From the NCBI RefSeq assembly GCF_000757425.2, contig NZ_JPKR02000003.1:992001-1056000 (forward strand): DNA of 64,000 nt, written 5' to 3'. Positions 49,701 through 56,704 of this stretch are shown here, one piece after another. Numbering within the stretch: position 1 is the first letter of the stretch; each line of letters opens with the position of its first letter. Position numbers and translations under genes: made by a program. The notes beneath the pieces were generated by a model. It searched no databases and had not been told where the DNA came from. It worked only from the letters and a program-made list of their open reading frames with translations. This stretch comes from Tatumella morbirosei. Lineage in GTDB: Bacteria > Pseudomonadota > Gammaproteobacteria > Enterobacterales > Enterobacteriaceae.

Positions 49701-52391
49701 AGCCTCGGAATTTTTACACTCAACCAGTCCGAGAGAACGAAACCGGGTATACGGATTTTTCCCCACATCATCTTTAAGTACTTTCCGTGCTTCATCACAC
49801 TCCTCCCGGGTAGGATTGCGATTCAACTCGATGCCAAATACCCTAAGCCATGTGAGCGCCGTTTCCAGCGCAAGTTTACTGTCGGACTGCCGCATATGGA
49901 TCTCAGCCATCAGACAGGCCGCCTGCGCCTTATTTGCCACCTGACCGGATGATGACTGGATGCGGGCACTCAGTTCCAGCGCGGAGGAAAAGTTACTATT
50001 GAAAAACTCGCACTCCGCCTCTTCAAGAAGATATTCACCGGTGATTTCGATACCTACACTTTCATGAAGCAACCTGATTGCCCGCAAATAACGCAACCCG
50101 GAAACGCAATCACCGCTGGTTTTGGCGCATCTGCTGGCGCGGAGCAAAAACTGGCTGACGCCATCATAATCGGAAGTCAACAGGGATAAATGATTCACCG
50201 ACAGCAGGTGGTGCGCCGCTCTGAACAGAAACTCACTGGTCATATTAAGCGAAGATTCCTGCATGTAGTAACGCGCAGCTTTATAATGAAAATGATCCTT
50301 ATTTTCATCATTCAGCAGACTTAAGGCGGCTTCATAAATACTGTCATGCATAAAAGAAAAGACATTTTCATTGAGCGTGATAAATCCGGCAGTCACTGCA
50401 GGCCGGAGTAACCCTGCAATATCCTTAACCTCAACAGAGGTCATATCGCTCAATAAACAAAGTTCACCTGTACTCCCCAGGGCAGCAATCTGTCCCAGCC
50501 ATTCGCGGGTCGGTAAAGGGAGAGAAGACAGATTCAGTAATACGCTGGCGGCTACGTTTGCCGTATAGTGGCTGTTGCGTAGTGCCTGTAAATCATAAGC
50601 CCATCTCAACGGGGCATTATAGGTAATCAGGCCATCAATGACAGCCTGCCGAAAAAATTCCTGAGTGGAGAGCGGGTTTCCGGCGGTCTTCTCATGCATC
50701 AGCGCTGCCAGCTCCATTGTCTCTGTACTGCGGGCATGAAAACGATCGGCAAGCCAGTTGGCAATGCTTATTTCCGTCAAGGGCTCAGGCGTTATATCAG
50801 TTATCCGATGCGCATTTTCCCGAATACACTTGAGGTTATTGGCGATTGTGGGACAAGGTAAGGAAATGCTGTCACGATGCGTGATAACCAGAAGAAGAGG
50901 GATCTCGTCACTCCGGCTCAACAGATTCTGTAAAAGATGTAACGAGGCCTGATCTGCCCAGTGAATATCATCCAAAAGCATAACCAGTGGCCGACCCGGG
51001 GCAGAAAAGGCTTTTATCAGGTTGAAGGCCACCAGATTAAAACGATCCCGGGCATCACGCGTATGAGAAAGCGTCTGCACGACAGACTTCTGGTTAAGCA
51101 GTATCCCTAACTCTGGAACCAGATTCACGGCCAGACCAGCATGCTCTCCCATCAGGCGCAAAATGTGTGTTTTCCAGCGCGTCATCTCTTGCACAGGTAA
51201 ACCCAATACGTGCAACGTCAGCGTTCTGAAAGCCGCGGTAAACACAGCGTAGGGAAGGAACGGTGAATTTTTGTCAGCCTTTACCACGGTAAGCAATGAT
51301 TTCTTATTTCGCAGCAACTTCAGCGCGGAAGCTATCAGCGACGATTTTCCCGCACCAGGCATGCCACTCACCGCAACCAGGGCGTGCTTACCACTTCGGC
51401 TGACTTCATCAAACGCAGCCAGAACATAGGTCGCCTGCGGATGGTCAGCATACAGCGCTTGTGTCGAATAGCTCTCCATCTGAGTATCCTGCATTCCGGG
51501 AGAGAAGGACTCAATACTGCCCTCCGACAAGAGTGTTGTGGCGCAGCGGCGAAGGTCAGCCAGCAAACCGTCTGCAGTCTGATAACGATATTCCGGCGAT
51601 TTGTGCAGGAGCTTCAAAACTATCGAAGAGATCATCACCGGTACGTTTGTACACAGCAAGTGGGGAGGCGTCGCTTCAGAGGCAATGTGGTGATGTACCC
51701 ATTCTGCATGCCCTCCTTCCACGTTCCCATAGGGAAGTCTGCCGGTGAGGAGTTCATACAGCACAATACCCAGGCTATATAAATCACTGACACGGCTGAC
51801 AGGATAGGCAGACCGGGAGGTATGCTCAGGAGACATATAGGCAAGCGTTCCCCCTGAGACAGGCAGGTCAGGCTGTATAAGCAAATCATTCTGGACGAAT
51901 GACAACCCGAACCCTGCCAGGTAAACGCTACCATCCTCACTGAAAAAAAAGTTTGCGGGTTTAATATCCCCATGCACCAGGCCCTGCTGATGAGCAACGC
52001 TTAGCGTTGTGCAAAGCAAAGTCGCGTAGTTTAGAAACTCTATGATGCTGCCAGGTGGCGTGCAGAGTAAGTCGGCCAGCGTACGATAGTTGAACGCCCG
52101 GTATATCAGCGCATATCTGCCCTTATAATGAGTTCGCTTAACAGGCCTGAGCGACCAGTGATCAGAGAGTTTATGGCGCAGTGCAAATTCATTTTTCAGC
52201 AACTGAGTGATGTGAAATACTGACGCTTCGTTACCCGCCGTTGCCATAACAAAGGTATCGCCACTGCTGGCATTACGGCACAGCAGCCAGTCAATATTCC
52301 CTTCATACGCAAGCGGGCTAACGGTTATCTCCTCAGACAAAATGAAGTCATCATTATCCGGGGAATTAAATGTCTGCTGCGTTGTAATCAT
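46776..52391 (-). CDS. Multidomain sensor: kinase-like, AAA ATPase, GAF, PAS, histidine kinase
   Basis: 1871 residues from the ATG at 52391, with AAAGG upstream. In order: a Ser/Thr kinase-like domain (about 20-290, VHGDIKPANF at 139-148); a STAND-type AAA ATPase with Walker A GMPGAGKSS at 343-351 and Walker B LVMLLDDIHWAD near 469-480; a long helical-repeat region (about 750-1300); a GAF domain (about 1320-1460); a PAS fold (about 1500-1600); and a histidine kinase with HisKA SIAHEINQPLMS (H near 1638) and HATPase GMGMGLTISHEI near 1819. The kinase-like domain has GFG in place of DFG and no clear beta-3 lysine, so it may be a pseudokinase. The architecture matches HstK-like hybrids. An upstream start at 52493 is rejected because it overlaps the preceding regulator gene. 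Confidence 0.92.
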   Translation of the reverse strand: MITTQQTFNSPDNDDFILSEEITVSPLAYEGNIDWLLCRNASSGDTFVMATAGNEASVFHITQLLKNEFALRHKLSDHWSLRPVKRTHYKGRYALIYRAFNYRTLADLLCTPPGSIIEFLNYATLLCTTLSVAHQQGLVHGDIKPANFFFSEDGSVYLAGFGLSFVQNDLLIQPDLPVSGGTLAYMSPEHTSRSAYPVSRVSDLYSLGIVLYELLTGRLPYGNVEGGHAEWVHHHIASEATPPHLLCTNVPVMISSIVLKLLHKSPEYRYQTADGLLADLRRCATTLLSEGSIESFSPGMQDTQMESYSTQALYADHPQATYVLAAFDEVSRSGKHALVAVSGMPGAGKSSLIASALKLLRNKKSLLTVVKADKNSPFLPYAVFTAAFRTLTLHVLGLPVQEMTRWKTHILRLMGEHAGLAVNLVPELGILLNQKSVVQTLSHTRDARDRFNLVAFNLIKAFSAPGRPLVMLLDDIHWADQASLHLLQNLLSRSDEIPLLLVITHRDSISLPCPTIANNLKCIRENAHRITDITPEPLTEISIANWLADRFHARSTETMELAALMHEKTAGNPLSTQEFFRQAVIDGLITYNAPLRWAYDLQALRNSHYTANVAASVLLNLSSLPLPTREWLGQIAALGSTGELCLLSDMTSVEVKDIAGLLRPAVTAGFITLNENVFSFMHDSIYEAALSLLNDENKDHFHYKAARYYMQESSLNMTSEFLFRAAHHLLSVNHLSLLTSDYDGVSQFLLRASRCAKTSGDCVSGLRYLRAIRLLHESVGIEITGEYLLEEAECEFFNSNFSSALELSARIQSSSGQVANKAQAACLMAEIHMRQSDSKLALETALTWLRVFGIELNRNPTREECDEARKVLKDDVGKNPYTRFRSLGLVECKNSEAVMNLLAGASTFAAFINPRLHFMLLCRLLHLSMERGLSGASTLALSWYGVVCGDQYDEYSRGFASTLLARELVYKHDFVSFKARTLLALDQVSVWTMPMSYAIDRAKAAFDVGVETGDRTSACLALRHLIMNYLARGDHLDGVCTSITRGMLFVRKAKFRDVEVILGMQMDYVMFLRKPRGDSFSGDNFLIPVPVAMKPEQAVEPVFLMQFWLRLYKAMAHFFAGEYAQATRWFNDAGQFTAFIPGHVHMLDYHLYSALSLTVPLNTGTMTEELRHQLQLHLERIVTWSNENSRTFSDKEALLRAELYRLEGDTAQALELFEKAITLSREGQFPHINALACELAARMVYALNMPFAGDSYIKGAIAAWDRWGAGAKVHQLETQYPALASHSSQTALSTVPFEQSAVISDLQSIVTVMRALTEEINLDRLIHILMMILVERAGAQHCMLIRLIDGNTPEIQARASTTSEGVKVKIVQELPTATDLPLSVLSAVIRTGQEIRTGKPEVFSPFSHDSYLVASGAAVMCVPMFRQAQMVGVIYLENRLMPDVFTAEHSRIVSMLGAQAAVSLETARLYAGLLEENIQRRKIEKQLRASQTSLMLGEKISHTGTWHWLIEPDIQYISDEYKRIMGLPESQMTTSMVEFQSRVHPDDLPYLKAQIESWALKGKVMQAEFRIVRDNGECRYIKGIGEPNENWPEVREYFGTLTDITSQRQAEDAVRSAQTDLARVARASTVGQLTSSIAHEINQPLMSIVSNAGASQRWLKREPANLENASRGLSEIIREGQRAGNIIRGLQALTRNQMTEFSSANMHQIVHDIIILTRLELERRNVALELNLAAVNDRVFCENVQIQQVMINLVINAIEAMSDKSGSRNLRIASSHPLPDMIRIDVVDNGTGMTDKVIGKIFDSFYTTKPEGMGMGLTISHEIIKRHGGELNAENREEGGSLFWFTLPLQCQNTSDIRPEGYTGEMSGISK

Positions 52392-52398
52392 CGACAGG

Positions 52399-52773
52399 TT
52401 ACCTTTGGGAAAACTCATTTCGTATGAGCTCAAACAACGTATCGATATCAACCGGCTTAGATAAAAATGCGATGGCGCCCAGATTAATTGCATACCGCAT
52501 CATATTTTCATCCCCGTTTCCGGAAATAATAATACCCGCCGGTTTTCTTAACCGCCGGGTCAGATGGATGAAAAGCTCAAATCCACTGATGCCCTTCAGG
52601 TGAACATCAATGATAAACAGCGCTGCATTGACTATCGCTGCTTCATCACAAAGAAGAGATTCTGCCGATCCGAACGCTTCTGTCTGATAACCTTCAGATT
52701 CCAGCAGATTAACCAGACCATTGCGGACCGAACGTTCATCATCGACAACGATAATGCGCTGCAACAGCTCCAT
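52399..52773 (-). CDS. Single-domain response regulator (CheY-like receiver)
   Basis: 124 residues, receiver only. Acidic pocket DDE (11-13), phospho-acceptor D56 (FIIDVHLKG), conserved S84 (IIISGNGD) and K106 (FLSKPVD). No output domain. Its stop lies 7 bases before the giant sensor start on the same strand, so they are one operon and the receiver is probably a phosphate sink or relay for that kinase. Start ATG with AAGGAAA upstream. Confidence 0.9.
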   Translation of the reverse strand: MELLQRIIVVDDERSVRNGLVNLLESEGYQTEAFGSAESLLCDEAAIVNAALFIIDVHLKGISGFELFIHLTRRLRKPAGIIISGNGDENMMRYAINLGAIAFLSKPVDIDTLFELIRNEFSQR

Positions 52774-52816
52774 GCTGTTTTCCTTAAATAAAGCTCAGGC
52801 CCTGTGAGTCACATCC

Positions 52817-53071
52817 TTAGGTGGTTTTGTCACCAGAGGGCGGAGTCTTGTCGCCAATCTTATGGTAATATTCGTGTCGAAACCAGTGCCGGTTTACCGG
52901 CTGACGGTTGACCAGTCTTTTGATCAATGGGATTAGATGCTCACCAACCTGCATACCCAACAGACCCACAAGGGCAATGATCGGTGGCGCAGGCGAGTTA
53001 ACGTCCAGAACGGCATAAATTAATCCAACCAATATACCGACAGTCAGTGAGACTGAGTAGGATTTCAGCAT
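52817..53071 (-). CDS. XapX domain protein (second copy)
   Basis: 84 residues. N-terminal helix, then the XapX core VGILVGLIYAVLDVNSPAPPIIALVGLLGMQVGE with two membrane segments, then a basic cytoplasmic tail (RLVNRQPVNRHWFRHEYYHK). Starts 2 bases after the upstream XapX gene. XapX proteins are small membrane proteins of unknown role; the name comes from a domain found beside hydrolase genes. Confidence 0.88.
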   Translation of the reverse strand: MLKSYSVSLTVGILVGLIYAVLDVNSPAPPIIALVGLLGMQVGEHLIPLIKRLVNRQPVNRHWFRHEYYHKIGDKTPPSGDKTT

Positions 53072-53073
53072 GT

Positions 53074-53325
53074 TTAGTCCGCCTGTTGGCCAATACGTGG
53101 TGGTAAAGACAGTTGCTTATCACTCACTGTCTGACTCTGCACAGCAGTGGGTACCCGCGCGGATGCTTCAGTATGAAACAGTTTACCGCCGGCCGTGCTA
53201 CCCATCACCATTCCCAGCAGCCCTATCAGTGCCACTGCAGGAGGAGCCGGTGACTGTACTTTAAGTAGTGAGTAAATAAGACCTATCAGCACGCCCACGC
53301 CCAGAGACAATAATAAAGGACTCAC
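53074..53325 (-). CDS. XapX domain protein (first copy)
   Basis: 83 residues, GTG start at 53325 with a strong AAGGAGG. Core GVGVLIGLIYSLLKVQSPAPPAVALIGLLGMVMG closely resembles the second copy, so the pair arose by tandem duplication. The C-terminal halves differ, and this one is polar with no extra helix. It lies downstream of the cysteine hydrolase gene, with a hairpin between them. Confidence 0.88.
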   Translation of the reverse strand: MSPLLLSLGVGVLIGLIYSLLKVQSPAPPAVALIGLLGMVMGSTAGGKLFHTEASARVPTAVQSQTVSDKQLSLPPRIGQQAD

Positions 53326-53345
53326 GGGCCCTCCTTAATCAAATA

Positions 53346-53373
53346 AAGGTCCGTCCCCCGGGAGACGGACCAT
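53346..53373 (-). terminator. Hairpin between the cysteine hydrolase and xapX genes
   Basis: GGTCCGTC-(8)-GACGGACC stem. On the minus strand it is followed by TTTATTT. It may end, or partly attenuate, the transcript into the XapX pair. Confidence 0.7.
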
Positions 53374-53383
53374 TTAAAACGGA

Positions 53384-54076
53384 CTAACGGACTTTCGCAG
53401 GAACCGGAGCCAGGGTACGGTGTTCAGTCTTCTGACGTGAGGGTGCTTTGTGAACCATGGTGTAAGCGTAATCAACGCCGATGCCGTAAGCACCTGAATG
53501 TTCTTTGGCAATATCCATCACAGCGGTGTAGGTGTCTTTGTGCGCCCAGTCACGCTGCCACTCCAGCATCACCTGCTGCCAGGTCACCGGTATCACGCCT
53601 GCCTGAACCATGCGCTGCATAGCATAGTCGTGTGCTTCTTTGGTGGTACCGCCTGATGCATCAGCCACCATGTAGATTTCGTAGTCGCCTTCCAGCATCG
53701 CGCACAATGCAAAGGTATTGTTACAGACTTCGGTCCACAGTCCTGAAACCACCACTTTTTTCTTACCGTTAGCGGCCAGTGCATCGCGGACTTTTTGGTC
53801 ATCCCATGAGTTCATCGAGGTACGCTCAAGAATGTCCTGCCCCGGGAACACGTCCAGTAGTTCCGGGAAAGTGTTACCGGAAAAGCTTTCAGTCTCAACG
53901 GTAGTCAGCACTGTCGGGATGTTGAAGACTTTGGCTGCCTTCGCCAGTGCAACCACGTTGTTTTTCAGAACCTGACGGTCGATTGACTGGACGCCAAACG
54001 CCATCTGAGGTTGCTGGTCGATAAAGATAATCTGGCAGTTCTGCGGCGTCAGTACTTCAAGCTTACGATTAGTCAT
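53384..54076 (-). CDS. Isochorismatase-family cysteine hydrolase (YcaC-like)
   Basis: 230 residues from the ATG at 54076; an ATG 12 bases upstream is also possible. The catalytic triad of the family is visible: D20 (IIFIDQQ), K105-107 (NGKKKVVVSG) and C118 (LWTEVCNN). The cis-peptide region precedes TEVC. YcaC-type relatives are octameric hydrolases without a confirmed substrate. Divergent from the amidohydrolase gene across a palindromic control region, which suggests shared regulation. Confidence 0.9.
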   Translation of the reverse strand: MTNRKLEVLTPQNCQIIFIDQQPQMAFGVQSIDRQVLKNNVVALAKAAKVFNIPTVLTTVETESFSGNTFPELLDVFPGQDILERTSMNSWDDQKVRDALAANGKKKVVVSGLWTEVCNNTFALCAMLEGDYEIYMVADASGGTTKEAHDYAMQRMVQAGVIPVTWQQVMLEWQRDWAHKDTYTAVMDIAKEHSGAYGIGVDYAYTMVHKAPSRQKTEHRTLAPVPAKVR

Positions 54077-54398
54077 GTTAAGGCCCATTGAGGTTATTGT
54101 GGTTAAATTCAGTGGAATATATAAACAGAGTCAACTGGCAGCCCCGGGATAATCAGCGTCACATTTATGCCGCTGCCCATACCAGTCTCTGTCTGAGCAC
54201 AGTCTAAGAACCTTTTTATTTTCACAATATTATCTTTAGGTATAACTATACGAACGTATACCTATCCCTTTGTATAACTAGACGTTCTACAAGTATCCTG
54301 ATCATAATTCCGTCATCCCAATATCCTGCTGTCACGGCAGGAAAATTATTGTCCACGGTCTGCATTTCCGTTCCGGACAACTCATCTCAGGAGATCCT
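54077..54398. other. Divergent control region of the hydrolase cluster
   Basis: 322 bases without a coding frame of interest, between a minus-strand hydrolase and a plus-strand amidohydrolase operon. AT-rich centre with several related repeats (see the separate entry). No clear sigma-70 pair could be assigned with confidence. Confidence 0.6.
54238..54280. promoter_or_regulatory. Candidate operators: palindrome plus spaced direct repeat
   Basis: TATACG-AA-CGTATA (54247-54260) is a perfect inverted repeat nested in AGGTATA...TATACCT (54238-54244 and 54257-54263). GTATAACTA occurs at 54240-54248 and again at 54272-54280, 32 bases apart, or three helical turns. A FixJ-type dimer or other regulator of this cluster is the likely binder. 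Inferred from sequence symmetry only. Confidence 0.6.
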
Positions 54399-56276
54399 AT
54401 GGTTACCCTTGGCAAAGCTGATGTCATTCTTACCAATGGCCGTATTCATACCGTCGATCGTGCAAATCCGATTGCCGACGCGGTGGCTATTCGCGACGGC
54501 AAGTTTCTTGAAGTAGGCAGCCTGACAGAGGTCATGCAGCACCACTGTGAAGGCACTAAAGTCATCGATCTGAAAGGTCATACCGCGATTCCTGGTCTGA
54601 ATGACTCGCACCTGCACCTTATTCGTGGAGGACTCAATTACAACCTGGAACTGCGCTGGGAAGGCGTGCCATCGGTAGCTGACGCGCTGCGTATGCTGAA
54701 AGAACAGGCGCTGCGTACACCTAATCCGCAGTGGGTGCGTGTGGTAGGTGGCTGGACGGAGTTCCAGTTTGCTGAACGCCGTATGCCAACGCTGGATGAA
54801 ATCAACGAGGCATCACCAGATACCCCGGTTTTTGTTCTTCATCTCTATGACCGTGCCCTGCTCAATCGTGCCGCACTGAAGGTTGTGGGATATACCAAAG
54901 ATACTCCTAATCCTCCGGGTGGTGAGATCCAGCGTGATAGCAATGGAAACCCGACCGGAATGCTGATTGCCCGTCCAAATGCTATGATTCTCTACTCTAC
55001 GCTGGCAAAAGGGCCGAAATTACCGCTTGAGCAGCAGGTAAATTCTACCCGACAGTTTATGCGTGAGCTGAACCGACTGGGCCTGACCAGCGCCATTGAT
55101 GCAGGTGGTGGCTTCCAGAACTACCCGGAAGATTACGAAGTCATTACTGAGTTACATGAGAAAAAGCAGATGACCCTGCGCATCGCTTACAACCTGTTTA
55201 CTCAACGTCCAGGTCATGAGCTGGAAGATTTCGAAAAATGGACAGATATGTTGACGCCGGGTCAGGGCAGCGATTATTTCCGCCACAACGGTGCCGGTGA
55301 AATGCTTGTGTTCTCGGCCGCCGACTTTGAAGACTTCCTTGAGCCGCGTCCGGACCTGGCGCCGGGAATGGAAGATGAGCTGGAGCGCGTGGTACGCCAT
55401 CTTGTTGAGCACCGCTGGCCGTTCCGTCTGCATGCAACCTACGATGAATCGATCAGCCGTATGCTGGATGTGTTCGAAAAAGTGAACCGTGAAATTCCGT
55501 TCAACGGTCTGCACTGGTTCTTTGACCACGCAGAAACTGTGACACAACGTAATATCGATCGTATCAAAGAACTGGGCGGTGGCATCGCGGTGCAGCACCG
55601 CATGGCGTTTCAGGGCGAATATTTTGCAGAGCGTTACGGCATTGAAGCGACCCGTCATACCCCACCGGTTGCTCGTATGCTGGAGACTGGCGTGCCGGTG
55701 GGTCTGGGCACCGATGCGACCCGGGTTGCCAGCTATAATCCATGGACAGCACTTTACTGGCTGGTCTCCGGTCGCACAGTCGGAGGAATGCAGATGTATG
55801 ACGTCAATGCCCGCCTTGACCGTGATACTGCATTGATGCTCTGGACTCAGGGCAGCTCCTGGTTCTCAAGTGAGCAGGGTAAAAAAGGTCAGATAATTGC
55901 CGGTCAGTTGGCTGACATGGTGGTTCTTAGCAAGGACTACTTTAGTGTACCCGAAGAAGAGATCAAGGGAATCGAGTCGGTGCTGACCCTTGTTGACGGT
56001 AATATTGTTTACGCCGCAGGCTCGTTCAGCAGTGAAGCACCGCCTTCAATCCCTGTACTGCCAGAATGGTCACCTGTTGTTAAAGTTCCGGGTCACTACC
56101 GCAGCGCACCGCCAGACACACAAACCCGTGTGGGAATGCGGCAGATGCCCCACCAGTGCAGCGGTCCATGTAGTGTACATAGCCATTCGCATGATTTTGC
56201 ACGTGGCGCCAATATACCGGTATCCGGGGAGAACGCCTTTTGGGGCGCACTCGGCTGCAGCTGCTTCGCTTTCTGA
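54399..56276 (+). CDS. Amidohydrolase family metal-dependent hydrolase (YtcJ-like)
   Basis: 625 residues. The composite beta-sandwich start (KADVILTNGRIHTVDRAN) and the TIM-barrel metal motif DSHLHL (H71, H73) are present. Further candidate ligands are LHAT near 344, HWFFDHAE near 376, and D438 in GLGTDATRVASYNPW. Amidohydrolase-3 type; substrate unknown. The C-terminal 40 residues are unusual, rich in Cys and His (QCSGPCSVHSHSHD and a final GCSCFAF). First gene of the plus-strand operon; ribosome site CAGGAGATCCT. Confidence 0.92.
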   Translation: MVTLGKADVILTNGRIHTVDRANPIADAVAIRDGKFLEVGSLTEVMQHHCEGTKVIDLKGHTAIPGLNDSHLHLIRGGLNYNLELRWEGVPSVADALRMLKEQALRTPNPQWVRVVGGWTEFQFAERRMPTLDEINEASPDTPVFVLHLYDRALLNRAALKVVGYTKDTPNPPGGEIQRDSNGNPTGMLIARPNAMILYSTLAKGPKLPLEQQVNSTRQFMRELNRLGLTSAIDAGGGFQNYPEDYEVITELHEKKQMTLRIAYNLFTQRPGHELEDFEKWTDMLTPGQGSDYFRHNGAGEMLVFSAADFEDFLEPRPDLAPGMEDELERVVRHLVEHRWPFRLHATYDESISRMLDVFEKVNREIPFNGLHWFFDHAETVTQRNIDRIKELGGGIAVQHRMAFQGEYFAERYGIEATRHTPPVARMLETGVPVGLGTDATRVASYNPWTALYWLVSGRTVGGMQMYDVNARLDRDTALMLWTQGSSWFSSEQGKKGQIIAGQLADMVVLSKDYFSVPEEEIKGIESVLTLVDGNIVYAAGSFSSEAPPSIPVLPEWSPVVKVPGHYRSAPPDTQTRVGMRQMPHQCSGPCSVHSHSHDFARGANIPVSGENAFWGALGCSCFAF

Positions 56277-56281
56277 TAACC

Positions 56282-56704
56282 ATGAAGAGTTTATTCTCTC
56301 AGCCGTCCCGCATTAATGCGGGGCTGTTCTTCCTGCGCCTCACTGGTTGCCTGCTGTTATTGTATGTGCACGGGCAGCCAAAAGTAGTTCACTTCAGCGA
56401 AGAACTGACACGTATCGAGGATCCGTTCGGCCTCGGTCCCTACATGAGCCTGCTTCCGGCTATTTTTGCAGAGGTCATCTGTCCGATTTTCATTCTGGCA
56501 GGCATTTTCACCCGGCTCGCCTGTCTGCCCGTCATCGGCGTACTTCTGGTTGCCATGCTGGTCGTACATCCTGACTGGAGTATTGCTGAAGGACAGTTTG
56601 GATGGCTGCTTTTGATAATCTTTACCACACTAGCCATCACCGGCCCGGGTGAGTGGCATATAGGGTCAGGCAAGGAAAGAGAGGTTCAGCATGACGCAGG
56701 TTAA
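56282..56704 (+). CDS. DoxX family membrane protein
   Basis: 140 residues from the ATG at 56282, 5 bases after the amidohydrolase stop. Four hydrophobic segments, with LLLLYVHGQPKVVHF and AEVICPIFILAGIFTRLACLP in the DoxX positions and a C-terminal ITGPGEWHIG. An upstream start at 56240 would overlap the amidohydrolase and is less likely. It overlaps the next gene by 14 bases, so translation is coupled. Confidence 0.88.
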   Translation: MKSLFSQPSRINAGLFFLRLTGCLLLLYVHGQPKVVHFSEELTRIEDPFGLGPYMSLLPAIFAEVICPIFILAGIFTRLACLPVIGVLLVAMLVVHPDWSIAEGQFGWLLLIIFTTLAITGPGEWHIGSGKEREVQHDAG

